Below, piece after piece: positions 44,115 through 52,329 of a stretch of 64,000 bases of DNA. Every line of letters starts with the position of its first letter. Within the stretch, counting starts at the first letter, position 1. Made by a program: the position numbers and the translations under genes. The DNA lies in assembly GCF_006007885.1 (NCBI RefSeq), contig NZ_VCRO01000003.1, forward strand, positions 310,001-374,000, in the 5' to 3' direction. The notes beneath the pieces were generated by a model. That model was not told the DNA's origin. It worked only from the letters and a program-made list of their open reading frames with translations, and did not search any database. Origin of the DNA: Alteribacter natronophilus. Lineage in GTDB: Bacteria > Bacillota > Bacilli > Bacillales > Salisediminibacteriaceae.

Positions 44115-45524
44115 TTACTTCTTTTTATATTTTTCCTTAAGCTTTGCAAGCTCTTCCCGCTTCTGCTCCAGGCCTGCGTCCGGCTTATCCGCTGCCGGCT
44201 CCGGTGCTTTCTGTTCAGCTGTTTCTTCACGGCTCTTCTGCTCTTCCAGCCACTTCGGCAGTCTTTCCCGTCTGACCGGCTTTTTCCGGCCGCCGCTCTG
44301 TCTGGTCCGGCCGTCTTTTTTCGCTTCGGCAAACTGTTTTCGGTTTTTGTACTCCTGTTTCGCAATTTCCATCGCCTGTTTGACGGTGGAGATATTTTTC
44401 CTTGACCACTGTCCGGCAATTTTATCTGCAAACCCTTTAGTGAGTTTCATTTCATTAATCATGAGAATGTAATCGATCAGAACGTTTACCACACCTGGTG
44501 TGAGGCGGTAATCAAGCATCAGGTGCTCGACAATTTCCATATCACCCGGTGGAACTTTTGCACCGTCACTTACGTTCTGAAGCATTTCCATCGGTGAAGT
44601 TGTTTCATAATACAGGATCATTTTTTCAGCTTCCGTTTCCGGTTCCTTCTGCTGTGTAACCAGATGAACGGGCTGACGCCGAAGGGCAAGACTCGGCGGG
44701 TTATGACTGTATTGCATTCTGTACCGGCGCTGCACCTGGGCTCGGAGTGCCTTCATATCCAGTTCATCATCGTGGAGCATTGTATCCTGGACAAACTTGC
44801 TCATTTCAAGAGGCTCAACCTTATATACGAAAGCCAGCTGTGAAACAGCCCTTTTCACCTTTTCCCTGCCAAGTGCCTCCTTATTTACAAACGGAGGCAG
44901 GTCTGCCAGCATCAGATCGTAATCAAAATCCTTCCCCGAAAACGCGTATCCCTCTTTGCTCTTCTGACCGCGGAGGTTTTTTTCACCGGACTGCAGGTCT
45001 TCATCGTAGGAAACCATTTCGGACTGGTGGAGACTCTTGAAAACCTCATCAAATGAACGGGTCACTTCTTCTGCGTTTTCAAGGCTCTTCCGTTCAACCG
45101 TAAACCGGTCCCTGATCCTGCGGAACTGTTCCTTCCCAAGCCGGTTATAAAGAAACACGCTCAGATCGTCCTGAAAAAAGGCAGCCGGACTGAGCGGCTT
45201 ACGGAGTTCGTAAATATACAGTACTTCGTCATCTGATTTTTCCCGGTAGGCCGCAAGAAGACCGATCGCCTCAAGCTTTTTCCGTTCCTGAAATATTTCA
45301 TCCAGGGGCCTGCCCGTTAAAACCATCAGGGTCTGATGCTTTCTTTCCCGGCTCTCGACGGTACTGCCCTCAGCTTCCGCCCACAGTGTCAAATAAAGAC
45401 TGTAGGCGAGAGAGCCGATCAGCGGCTGGTAGAGAAGCGTCAGCACATCACGGTCTGTTTCGTGAATCCGGTCTTTCATCTGGACTATATACCGGTCAAT
45501 CGGCAGCAGCTCTTTCCAGTGCAT
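44115..45524 (-). CDS. dnaB: Replication initiation and membrane attachment protein DnaB
   Basis: A 469-residue Firmicute DnaB, which works with DnaD and DnaI to load helicase and attach the origin to the membrane. N-terminal winged-helix region ELLPIDRYIVQ ... VLTLLYQPLIGSLAYSLYLT; the C-terminal DnaD-like domain contains LTPGVVNVLIDYILMINEMK. The last 90 residues are a charged K/E/R-rich tail. The internal ATG at 45522-45524 gives the normal family length; the frame is open 24 codons upstream, but that extension starts without a good ribosome-binding site. Confidence 0.92.
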   Translation of the reverse strand: MHWKELLPIDRYIVQMKDRIHETDRDVLTLLYQPLIGSLAYSLYLTLWAEAEGSTVESRERKHQTLMVLTGRPLDEIFQERKKLEAIGLLAAYREKSDDEVLYIYELRKPLSPAAFFQDDLSVFLYNRLGKEQFRRIRDRFTVERKSLENAEEVTRSFDEVFKSLHQSEMVSYDEDLQSGEKNLRGQKSKEGYAFSGKDFDYDLMLADLPPFVNKEALGREKVKRAVSQLAFVYKVEPLEMSKFVQDTMLHDDELDMKALRAQVQRRYRMQYSHNPPSLALRRQPVHLVTQQKEPETEAEKMILYYETTSPMEMLQNVSDGAKVPPGDMEIVEHLMLDYRLTPGVVNVLIDYILMINEMKLTKGFADKIAGQWSRKNISTVKQAMEIAKQEYKNRKQFAEAKKDGRTRQSGGRKKPVRRERLPKWLEEQKSREETAEQKAPEPAADKPDAGLEQKREELAKLKEKYKKK

Positions 45525-45611
45525 AAGGTCATCCATCCTGTTCAGAATTTGTCTGTACTCATTGTACCAGAGAGTGCAGCATGTCTCTAACCCCAAATAA
45601 TAGACATGAAG

Positions 45612-45637
45612 AAAGAGCCTTCCCTGTCGGTAAGGCT
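45612..45637 (-). terminator. Rho-independent terminator of nrdR
   Basis: Minus strand AGAGCCTT...AAGGCTCT followed by TTCTT, 20 bp after the nrdR stop. Confidence 0.75.
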
Positions 45638-45653
45638 CTGTACAGTCATGGAT

Positions 45654-46118
45654 TTATTTCCGGTCCGCCCGCTTAAGCAGGTCCTTCAGTTCATCGACGA
45701 ATACGTTAATATCCTTAAACTGGCGGTAAACTGAAGCAAAACGGACATAGGCCACATCGTCAATGAGAGCCAGCCGCTCCATTACCTGTTCGCCGATCTC
45801 ATGGCTGTCCACTTCCGCTCCCCCGCGGTTTCTCAGCTCACGTTCCACTTCATCAGTTACAGCTTCAAGTTTTTCCAGTGGAACCGGCCGTTTTTCACAG
45901 GCACGGATGAGACCTCTCAGCATTTTTTCCCTGCTGAATTCCTCACGATTGCCGTCTTTTTTCACCACAATGAGAGGCGTCTTCTCTACACGTTCAAATG
46001 TGGTAAAACGGTAGCCGCAGCCATCACATTCCCTGCGCCTCCGGATTGAACGCCCTTCATCACTGGGGCGTGAGTCCAGGACCCGTGTTCCGTTATTTTG
46101 ACAGCTTGGACATTTCAT
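45654..46118 (-). CDS. nrdR: Transcriptional repressor NrdR
   Basis: A 154-residue NrdR, which represses ribonucleotide reductase genes in response to ATP/dATP. The N-terminal zinc ribbon ([27 protein letters not shown]) and the ATP-cone domain ([19 protein letters not shown]) are complete. Located upstream of dnaB as in B. subtilis. Identification is secure; the targets lie outside the window. Confidence 0.96.
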   Translation of the reverse strand: MKCPSCQNNGTRVLDSRPSDEGRSIRRRRECDGCGYRFTTFERVEKTPLIVVKKDGNREEFSREKMLRGLIRACEKRPVPLEKLEAVTDEVERELRNRGGAEVDSHEIGEQVMERLALIDDVAYVRFASVYRQFKDINVFVDELKDLLKRADRK

Positions 46119-46145
46119 CGAATCCTCTCCGTTTCTGCCGGAAGT

Positions 46146-46559
46146 TTAGAGCCCTTTCGTCAAATCTTCACCGAGTCCGGTACCGACGAAGGTCAGGCGG
46201 CTGTTTACATTCTTATAAAGCTCATAGACAAGCTTACGGCTGTAGCCGAAATCAGTCGGCATCACAGTCTCTGTAGTAACGGAAAAATCAAGGGCTGTAC
46301 GGTAAGGCCGCACCATGATCACCGTAGCCACTATGAACACACTTTTGCCGGCATCAGAACGGATAATCATTTCCCCCCGTTCAGGAGATACAGACTGGAC
46401 GCTCAGTCCCTGGCGCTGGCCGATCATCGCTTCAACTTCTTTAAGGACCTTATCTTTTGACGATTTATAATAATGTGTCCGGAGATTTTCGTCCGGATGA
46501 TCTTCCCGGGTTTCTGTGCTGCTGCTTATGTATTTTCTTACAGTATCTTTAAATCCCAT
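46146..46559 (-). CDS. Conserved hypothetical cytosolic protein
   Basis: A 137-residue soluble protein I do not recognise as a named family. The N-terminal half is charged (TETREDHPDENLRTHYYKSS); the C-terminal half looks like an alternating beta structure (GEMIIRSDAGKSVFIVATVI; FSVTTETVMPTDFGYSRKLV). No signal peptide or membrane segment. It lies 27 bp upstream of nrdR on the same strand and may be co-transcribed with it. Confidence 0.65.
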   Translation of the reverse strand: MGFKDTVRKYISSSTETREDHPDENLRTHYYKSSKDKVLKEVEAMIGQRQGLSVQSVSPERGEMIIRSDAGKSVFIVATVIMVRPYRTALDFSVTTETVMPTDFGYSRKLVYELYKNVNSRLTFVGTGLGEDLTKGL

Positions 46560-46727
46560 TATTCATCCCACCTTAGCACCTTTAAGAATAGCAGGAAATA
46601 ACAGACGATTCAATCTCCCGGTGCGAAAACAGCAGAAATACGGGGAATCAGCGCGAAAATGATCCGGTATATTTCCCGGGACGTGTCCTATATTTTAGGA
46701 ATCCCTCCTTGAAAAGGACTGATCGTA

Positions 46728-47012
46728 ATGGAACTGCTTCAATTTGTCGTCGATGACGCTCTTATACTCATCCCCGTTCTCATGATCTTTGGTAAACTGC
46801 TGAAACAGACCCCCTGGCTCAGTGACTGGGTGATTCCCTATATCCTTTTAGCAGCAGGTATCATCCTTACTGGTATGCTGCTCGGGTTCTCCTTTTCCTC
46901 TTTTATTCAGGGCGTACTTGTGACCGGTGCCGCTGTTTTTGGCCACCAGCTGATCCGCCAGACACAGAAGGGAAAAAAAGCAGGTTTCCATGTCCGGCAG
47001 AAAAGAAACTGA
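46728..47012 (+). CDS. Holin-like small membrane protein
   Basis: A 94-residue protein with two to three hydrophobic segments (LILIPVLMIFGKLL, YILLAAGIILTGMLLGF, GVLVTGAAVFGHQLI) and a basic tail (QTQKGKKAGFHVRQKRN). This resembles the phage-holin 5_2 type family (about 75-95 residues). There is no endolysin, portal or other phage gene around, so it may be a chromosomal holin-like protein rather than a prophage remnant. AAAGGAC precedes the ATG. Confidence 0.65.
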   Translation: MELLQFVVDDALILIPVLMIFGKLLKQTPWLSDWVIPYILLAAGIILTGMLLGFSFSSFIQGVLVTGAAVFGHQLIRQTQKGKKAGFHVRQKRN

Positions 47013-47032
47013 GGATGAGAGTTTACAAGACC

Positions 47033-47074
47033 AAAAACAGCTCTGCATGCCAATATTCGGCTTCAGAGCTGTTT
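47033..47074. terminator. Terminator between holin-like gene and S41 protease
   Basis: Arms AAAACAGCTCTG and CAGAGCTGTTT. The minus strand has a TTTTT run, so it best serves the S41 gene, and it may also end the convergent holin-like gene. Confidence 0.7.
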
Positions 47075-47099
47075 GCCTTGAATCAAAACTGCTGCTTTT

Positions 47100-48653
47100 T
47101 TAACGGACTTCGTTTTCCTCCTCTTTCTCCCTTGAAACAAGGGCTTCAATTCTGCTTACAGCATCCCCTGGGTGAAGCCACAAATCAGGTTCCAGGCCGA
47201 TTCCTTCCTGAGCCAGGTTCTCGGGATGATAGTTAAAAGCGGAAGGAACACTCATCACAAGATTGGTGTTCGGCAGCTCCCAGAGTAACGCACCGCCGCT
47301 GTTTAAAGCCCCAGCTGTACTCGTCCCGATAATGATTGTATTGTCCACATGTTTCATCACCTGGGTCATAAATTCGGCTGCCGATGCCGTATACTCATCC
47401 GTAATCACAAAGATGACTGAGTCCTCGTTTTCCGCTCTCCGGTAGGCGGAATACATCCTTGTCCACCGCGGTTCCTCAAGCGGCATAATGAAGCCCCGGT
47501 ACCCGCCGATCTGACTCCAGAAAGGATCTTCCACGACACCGCGGGAACGATAGTACTCCTCTGTTTCTTCATAGACTGCATAGCCTGTATTTGAGTAAAG
47601 ATAAAGCATGTAATCTCCAAACCCCGGGCTAATGCCAAAGTGCTGACGATGCCAGTCAATGGCAAACTCCGGATAGCCGCCGGGATTACTCGTCAGATCC
47701 AGTATCCAGTACGGCTCGTCCTCAAACATCTCCGCCTCTTTCATGAGTCCTTCGGCCGTAACATCGCTGTCTTCGTAAAAAAAGAAGTCCTTCAGCGCAA
47801 ATACCGGAATTTCCCCGCTCGTATCAACTCCCGATTCCCCGGTCGTGTAGGAAGCCGAAGTCCAGGAAAGCCCAACTTCCTTTACGGTTTCATCCATGGT
47901 TATTTCAAGGTCCTTTTCCGGCTCCTGATCACTGAAATGGCCAGGTATGTATACAAACTCCCCATCTTCACTGAGGGAGGGAAGCAGATAATCCTCCACT
48001 GACCTGTCCCCGTTTATATGTTTCAGCGTCTCCCCTGTCCCGGTATGGATATAACGGCCTTCCTCCGTTTTGTAAAACAGGATATCCCCGTTCATATAAA
48101 GACGGTGATCTTTCGGGGTAACAAGGCTCCCGTTTACAGTGAAGTGGGTATCACGGATAAATGAGTAGTGCTCCCGAATCGTTTCCTCCATTATACTTGG
48201 ACTGATCGTTTCCCCGGGTGCGTACTTTTTCTCAATCTCCTCAATTGCTTGATCCCGAGCCTGTTCGAATGCTTCGTCGCCACCGTTGGCCCCGTAAAGG
48301 GCGTACTGATATTTGAGTACGCTGTGAAAGTAATGTAAATCCTCAATAAACTGGTCAGGCTCAGCCGACATTGGCGCATCACCCGATAGCCTGATGTTCT
48401 CCAGCTCCTCTTTGGAGAGTTCTTCATCCTCTGCTTCCGAATAGTCGTACAGGTAATCATCCACATTGAAATCATCTGCCGGATCCCCTGCCCGGTTTTC
48501 ACCGGCAAGAGACAATATACGGCCGATACCCGTTTCATAATGGTGTTCGTCTTCCGGTTCCATGTCCGTTATTTCCTCTGCCGCCTCTTCGTCCAAAGCG
48601 GTGCAGGCAGTGAGCGTAAGCAGAACCGCTGCCCCTGTTACCCGTTTAAACAT
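47100..48653 (-). CDS. S41-like peptidase lipoprotein
   Basis: A 517-residue exported protein. The N-terminus MFKRVTGAAVLLTLTACTAL carries a lipobox cysteine, followed by a highly acidic stretch of about 60 residues. The C-terminal half looks like a tail-specific protease domain, with YWILDLTSNPGGYPEFAI and the serine region ITDEYTASAAEFMTQVMKHV followed by IIIGTSTAGALNSGG. No PDZ domain is evident, so the substrate and activity are uncertain; carboxy-terminal processing family is the best guess. The acidic surface suits a saline or alkaline exterior. Confidence 0.75.
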   Translation of the reverse strand: MFKRVTGAAVLLTLTACTALDEEAAEEITDMEPEDEHHYETGIGRILSLAGENRAGDPADDFNVDDYLYDYSEAEDEELSKEELENIRLSGDAPMSAEPDQFIEDLHYFHSVLKYQYALYGANGGDEAFEQARDQAIEEIEKKYAPGETISPSIMEETIREHYSFIRDTHFTVNGSLVTPKDHRLYMNGDILFYKTEEGRYIHTGTGETLKHINGDRSVEDYLLPSLSEDGEFVYIPGHFSDQEPEKDLEITMDETVKEVGLSWTSASYTTGESGVDTSGEIPVFALKDFFFYEDSDVTAEGLMKEAEMFEDEPYWILDLTSNPGGYPEFAIDWHRQHFGISPGFGDYMLYLYSNTGYAVYEETEEYYRSRGVVEDPFWSQIGGYRGFIMPLEEPRWTRMYSAYRRAENEDSVIFVITDEYTASAAEFMTQVMKHVDNTIIIGTSTAGALNSGGALLWELPNTNLVMSVPSAFNYHPENLAQEGIGLEPDLWLHPGDAVSRIEALVSREKEEENEVR

Positions 48654-48730
48654 CTCAGTTCCCCCTCTTTGAAAAAGTTACGGATGAGCGCCCGGCAGGT
48701 TTCATTGAGCAGGAGGGAAACTCATCCAAT

Positions 48731-48766
48731 AAAAAAACGCAGCCCCGGAACCGGAAGCTGCGTTTC
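48731..48766 (-). terminator. Rho-independent terminator of speD
   Basis: Minus strand AAACGCAGC...GCTGCGTT followed by seven Ts. Confidence 0.9.
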
Positions 48767-48782
48767 TTTTAATGATTTATTT

Positions 48783-49175
48783 TCAAGTACTGAGTACCGG
48801 GGCCTTCTTTGTTCCGGGAACACTGACAGGTCCCATCCCCCTTGGTACTTCTACTGTTTCCGATGTGCCTGCGTCAAGACTCTTTGCGATATAGTCAGAT
48901 GCCACGTTCGGGTCAATTCTGTCCCCGCACGTGTAAACGTCAATGCTTGCATAGCCGTGCTCGGGAAAGCTGTGGATAGTCAGGTGTGATTCACTTATGA
49001 TCACAACTCCGCTGACTCCGTGCGGCGCAAACTTATGAAACGCCACTTCCCGGATTTCTGCACCTGCTTCAAGTGCCGCATTTACAAATGTTCTTTCGAT
49101 AAAGTCCATGTCATTGAGCTTGTCGACGCTGCAGTTCCAAAGCTCGGCAATGACGTGCCGTCCCATGGTTTCCAT
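48783..49175 (-). CDS. speD: S-adenosylmethionine decarboxylase proenzyme
   Basis: A 130-residue class 1B SAM decarboxylase. Self-cleavage at the Glu-Ser bond in [20 protein letters not shown] produces a pyruvoyl group; decarboxylated SAM donates aminopropyl groups for spermidine. The downstream SIDVYTCG block is conserved as well. Encoded next to gapB, as in B. subtilis. The start follows GAGGGGG, which sits adjacent to a possible regulatory RNA stem (49177-49300). No spermidine synthase is in the window. Confidence 0.94.
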   Translation of the reverse strand: METMGRHVIAELWNCSVDKLNDMDFIERTFVNAALEAGAEIREVAFHKFAPHGVSGVVIISESHLTIHSFPEHGYASIDVYTCGDRIDPNVASDYIAKSLDAGTSETVEVPRGMGPVSVPGTKKAPVLST

Positions 49176-49180
49176 ACCGA

Positions 49181-49300
49181 ATCCCCCTCTAACGTAGTTT
49201 CATGCCTTCATTAAGCATGGAGGATCCCGACTGCTGCGGGGGAAAGTTAGTCCAGAGAGGTCCTAACCCTTAAGGGGCTGTTCAACTGCCAGTTGAAACG
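49181..49300 (-). promoter_or_regulatory. Structured leader of speD, possible RNA switch
   Basis: Minus strand. CTAAC (complement of 49246-49250) can pair either with an upstream GTTAG (complement of 49263-49267) or with a downstream GTTAG (complement of 49189-49193) that touches the speD ribosome-binding site GAGGGGG. Between the middle and downstream elements are two hairpins, CCCG/CGGG and CATGC/GCATG. A further hairpin TTCAACT/AGTTGAA lies at 49281-49297. This looks like mutually exclusive pairing; ligand and function are unknown to me. Confidence 0.5.
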
Positions 49301-49354
49301 GCCACTTGCAGCGGTCGATCCTTCTTTTGCTTTTATGCGAAGATCACGAAAAAT

Positions 49355-49383
49355 AGTATACTTTGAAAGGAATTCTAATGCAA
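49355..49383 (-). promoter_or_regulatory. Candidate promoter of speD
   Basis: Minus strand -10 TATACT (complement of 49355-49360), 17 bp spacer, -35 TTGCAT (complement of 49378-49383). It would give a leader of about 170 nt. Transcription from gapB could also reach speD because no terminator separates them. Confidence 0.5.
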
Positions 49384-49402
49384 TCTTTTTTTCCGGGACG
49401 GA

Positions 49403-50428
49403 CTACGCCGTTACCTCAGTCTCTTTTTTTAACTGGCCCGCAACCAGCTCCATAAGATCCACGACTCTGCAGGAATAACCCCATTCATTGTCATACCATG
49501 CGAGCACTTTTACCTGGCGGTCATTCATCACCATTGTGGAAAGCCCGTCGATGATAGAGGAATTCTCGTTACCGTTAAAGTCGATGCTTACAAGCGGATC
49601 GTCTGTGTAGCCGAGAATACCATTGAGGTCCTCTTTTGCAGCACGGCGAAGCACATCATTGACCTGTTCCACCGTCACGTCGGAGTAAAGATCCACAACG
49701 AGATCGACGAGAGAAACGTTTGGTGTCGGTACACGCAGTGCCATTCCGTTCAGTTTCCCTTCCAGCTCAGGCAATACTTTTGAGATGGCCTTTGCTGCCC
49801 CTGTTGTGGTCGGAATAATGGACTGACCGCATGCCCGGGCACGGCGGAGATCCTTGTGGGGATTATCGATGTTTTTCTGATCGTTTGTATAGGAGTGAAC
49901 GGTTGTCATCATACCGGACTCGATACCGAATGCATCGTTAAGTACTTTTGCCACAGGAGCAAGACAGTTTGTCGTGCAGGAGGCATTGGAGATAATATGG
50001 TGGGAGGATGGATCGTAATCCCCGTCATTCACACCCATAACGATGGTAATGTCTTCATCTTTTCCAGGGGCCGTAATAATGACTTTTTTTGCACCGGCCT
50101 GAAGGTGATAGGAAGCTGTTTCCTTTGTTTTAAATTTACCCGTCGCTTCGACAACGATATCCACACCCATGTCATCCCACGGGAGAGTCAGCGGGTCACG
50201 GCTGTTAAGCAGCAAAACCTTGGAACCGTTTACAATTAAATGGTCATCGTGCGCTTCCACATCTCCGAGGAATGGCCCGTGAATGGTGTCGTACTTGATC
50301 AGGTGAGCGAGAGTTTCAGCAGGATAGGAAGCATTAATAGCCACAACCTCAAGCTTCGTGTCCAGCACTGCTTTTCTGAAAACCATGCGGCCGATGCGGC
50401 CAAATCCGTTAATGGCGACTGTCGTCAT
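49403..50428 (-). CDS. gapB: NADP-dependent glyceraldehyde-3-phosphate dehydrogenase (gluconeogenic)
   Basis: A 341-residue GAPDH. NAD(P)-binding motif INGFGRIGRMVFRKA, catalytic cysteine in SNASCTTNCLAP, and substrate-binding SYTNDQKNIDNPHKDLRRAR. The NAD-specific Asp segment is replaced by AINASYPAETLAHLIKYDTI, the hallmark of GapB, which runs towards 1,3-bisphosphoglycerate consumption in gluconeogenesis. Matches to the CcpN consensus in its promoter support repression on glucose. Followed by speD as in B. subtilis. Confidence 0.95.
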   Translation of the reverse strand: MTTVAINGFGRIGRMVFRKAVLDTKLEVVAINASYPAETLAHLIKYDTIHGPFLGDVEAHDDHLIVNGSKVLLLNSRDPLTLPWDDMGVDIVVEATGKFKTKETASYHLQAGAKKVIITAPGKDEDITIVMGVNDGDYDPSSHHIISNASCTTNCLAPVAKVLNDAFGIESGMMTTVHSYTNDQKNIDNPHKDLRRARACGQSIIPTTTGAAKAISKVLPELEGKLNGMALRVPTPNVSLVDLVVDLYSDVTVEQVNDVLRRAAKEDLNGILGYTDDPLVSIDFNGNENSSIIDGLSTMVMNDRQVKVLAWYDNEWGYSCRVVDLMELVAGQLKKETEVTA

Positions 50429-50447
50429 ATGAAAGACCCCTTCCTTA

Positions 50448-50492
50448 TATATGCCATACTAATAAGTGTATTTGCATTTTTAGTATAACATA
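50448..50492 (-). promoter_or_regulatory. gapB promoter with two CcpN-like sites
   Basis: Minus strand. TATGTTATACT (complement of 50482-50492) fits TRTGHYATAYW, the CcpN consensus as I recall it, and includes a -10 TATACT. TATGGCATATA (complement of 50448-50458) fits with one mismatch, 24 bp further down. A site on the -10 plus one downstream would explain glucose repression of gapB. Confidence 0.6.
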
Positions 50493-50607
50493 TTCTATGC
50501 TTCGCGGATGGAATTTTCGAATGTTTTTTTTAGAATGTGCAGTTGTACCGGGTCCCCTTGGCGGTTATTTTCCCGCAGGATTTACCCTGCTGCAGAGTGA
50601 TCGTTCA

Positions 50608-50705
50608 TTCGGGCGGGAAATCCGCTCATAATGCAGGAGGTTCCGCCCGTAAATTCCAGGTTTCCACTCATAACACCAGGGTTTCCGCCCGTAAATCCGT
50701 TGTTC
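50608..50705. repeat. Tandem imperfect short repeats
   Basis: Alternating units of about 20-23 bp: CCGCTCATAATGCAGG, TTCCGCCCGTAAATTCCAGG, TTTCCACTCATAACACCAGG, TTTCCGCCCGTAAATCC. The units share TTCCGCC(C/A)GTAA or CTCATAA. They lie between coaE and gapB with no gene. Confidence 0.6.
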
Positions 50706-50762
50706 CCCCTCCTCCCCCGGATGAACGACGGTGCCCCGTCTCTTCGTCCTGTAAAACAGCAT

Positions 50763-50792
50763 AAAAACAGCGCAGCCTGATCCCGGCTGCGC
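50763..50792 (-). terminator. Rho-independent terminator of coaE
   Basis: Minus strand GCGCAGCC...GGCTGCGC followed by TGTTTTTAT. Confidence 0.85.
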
Positions 50793-50798
50793 GCTAAC

Positions 50799-51398
50799 CT
50801 ATTTCTTTATTACGCCCCACTTTGCCAGGACGTTTTTCACCTGTTCCTCAGTTTCAGCGACAGTCCCTGTATTGTCCACGGTTTCATTCACACGAGCCCG
50901 CTTATCCCCCAGGGGCATCTGGGAACGGATCCGGCTTCTGGCATCAGCTTCGCCAGCCTGGTCACGTTCCATCAGACGGGTAAGCTGGGTCTGTTCGTCT
51001 ACATAAACGAGCAGACTTTTGTCCACCAGATAATCCAGTTCACTTTCGATCAGCAGGGGAATATCCAGCACAACGTGAGCGTACCCTCTATGAAGCCAGT
51101 CGTCACGCTGGCGCTTCATTTCCTCCCGGACTGCCGGGTGGACAATGCTGTTCAGCGTGTTCCGTTTTTCTTCATCGTTAAAAATAATACTCCCGAGCGC
51201 TTTCCGGTTGAGTGTGCCATCCTCAAACAGCACCTCTTCTCCGAAGGCCCGGACAATTTTCCCGTAAGCCGGCTGGCCGGGCTCCACAACGTCCCGGGCA
51301 ATCCGGTCAGCGTCAACAACGGGAATGTCCCATTTCCCAAACATGGAGGAAACCGTACTTTTCCCGCTTGCAATACCGCCTGTCAAACCAATGATCAT
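50799..51398 (-). CDS. coaE: Dephospho-CoA kinase
   Basis: A 199-residue P-loop kinase that phosphorylates the 3'-OH of dephospho-CoA, the last step of CoA synthesis. Walker A GLTGGIASGKST, the substrate segment VVDADRIARDVVEPG and the LID region are clear. The ATG at 51396-51398 follows AGGTGAC; the longer open frame to 51491 is not needed. Order polA-mutM-ytaF-coaE follows the Bacillus pattern. Confidence 0.95.
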   Translation of the reverse strand: MIIGLTGGIASGKSTVSSMFGKWDIPVVDADRIARDVVEPGQPAYGKIVRAFGEEVLFEDGTLNRKALGSIIFNDEEKRNTLNSIVHPAVREEMKRQRDDWLHRGYAHVVLDIPLLIESELDYLVDKSLLVYVDEQTQLTRLMERDQAGEADARSRIRSQMPLGDKRARVNETVDNTGTVAETEEQVKNVLAKWGVIKK

Positions 51399-51453
51399 AA
51401 CGTAGTCACCTGCTTCCGGTACCGTCATCCTGACCGTCTGCCAGTGGCACCTG

Positions 51454-52092
51454 CTACAGCTTCCAGATACCGATAAGAATAAGGACTGCACCGGGGATAA
51501 AGGAGAAACGTTTCATCCACTTCGTGTCAGCAAAGAGGTGTCCGCTTTTCATCCCAAGTGTGAGACAGAGAGCACACATAACAGCTACACTGGTGGCAAG
51601 GATTACCGGTGAAAACCCGATCAGAGCAGCCCCGAGACCTGCACCAAATGCATCAAGGGACAGGGCAAGACCAAGCAGAAATGCTTCTCTGCCTGTAATC
51701 GTCCCTGAGTTATCAAGGTCGGCCACCATCGGTTTTCGCAGTACAGTGATGACGATTCCAAGTTTCTTAATTTCGAAGTTGAAAATAAATTCCTTTTCCT
51801 CTTTCGTTTTCCGGTCTTTTTTCGCCGGGCTGTAAATCTGGTACAGCGCCCACGCTCCGATCATGACGAGAATCAGCCCGCCGATGGATTCGGCAGCCGA
51901 AGGGGTCAGCACATTTGCGATGGCTGATCCGATTGTCATGGCGACGAGGATTGAGGTCGCTGAACAGACGGCAATAAAACCAAGGGATTTCAGGGGCAGT
52001 TTCATCTTTCTCAACCCGTATGTGAGACCGACACCGAAGCTGTCAAGGCTTACAGCGAAGGCGAGAAGCAGCAGAGATAGTAATTCAACCAT
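51454..52092 (-). CDS. ytaF: Sporulation membrane protein YtaF (MntP-like), with EF-hand loop
   Basis: A 212-residue protein with about six membrane helices and two repeats of the LSLDAFGAG/VSLDSFGVG motif typical of the MntP/YtaF group of putative cation exporters. Residues 125-136 read DLDNSGTITGRE, a canonical 12-residue EF-hand calcium loop placed between the two membrane halves. B. subtilis YtaF is linked to sporulation. Upstream of coaE by about 55 bp. The transported ion is not known. Confidence 0.85.
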   Translation of the reverse strand: MVELLSLLLLAFAVSLDSFGVGLTYGLRKMKLPLKSLGFIAVCSATSILVAMTIGSAIANVLTPSAAESIGGLILVMIGAWALYQIYSPAKKDRKTKEEKEFIFNFEIKKLGIVITVLRKPMVADLDNSGTITGREAFLLGLALSLDAFGAGLGAALIGFSPVILATSVAVMCALCLTLGMKSGHLFADTKWMKRFSFIPGAVLILIGIWKL

Positions 52093-52329
52093 GAAGCAGT
52101 GCTCCTTTCCTCAACTATCAATTACGATAGTATATGGCAGGAGCCCATCCAAAGTACGGAGGAATTTTGGGCTGCTTTTCCGATCCCGGCAATACGTTGT
52201 ACCACAGCTCCGCTTCACAACTTCTGCCCGCTTCTCCCCACGGTGCTTTCAGCTGAAAAAGAGAATCTCTTCCTGAGGAAAGCATGCACCTGCAGCAAAA
52301 TTCATACCTTTACCCGAATCTCAGCCGGC

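Noticed and set aside
46728-47012. Prophage remnant suggested by a holin-like protein
   Set aside because: No other phage genes, attachment sites or integrase; holin-like proteins also occur as ordinary chromosomal genes.
50608-50705. Possible CRISPR array
   Set aside because: Units are only about 20 bp, imperfect, without unique spacers, and no cas genes are in the window.
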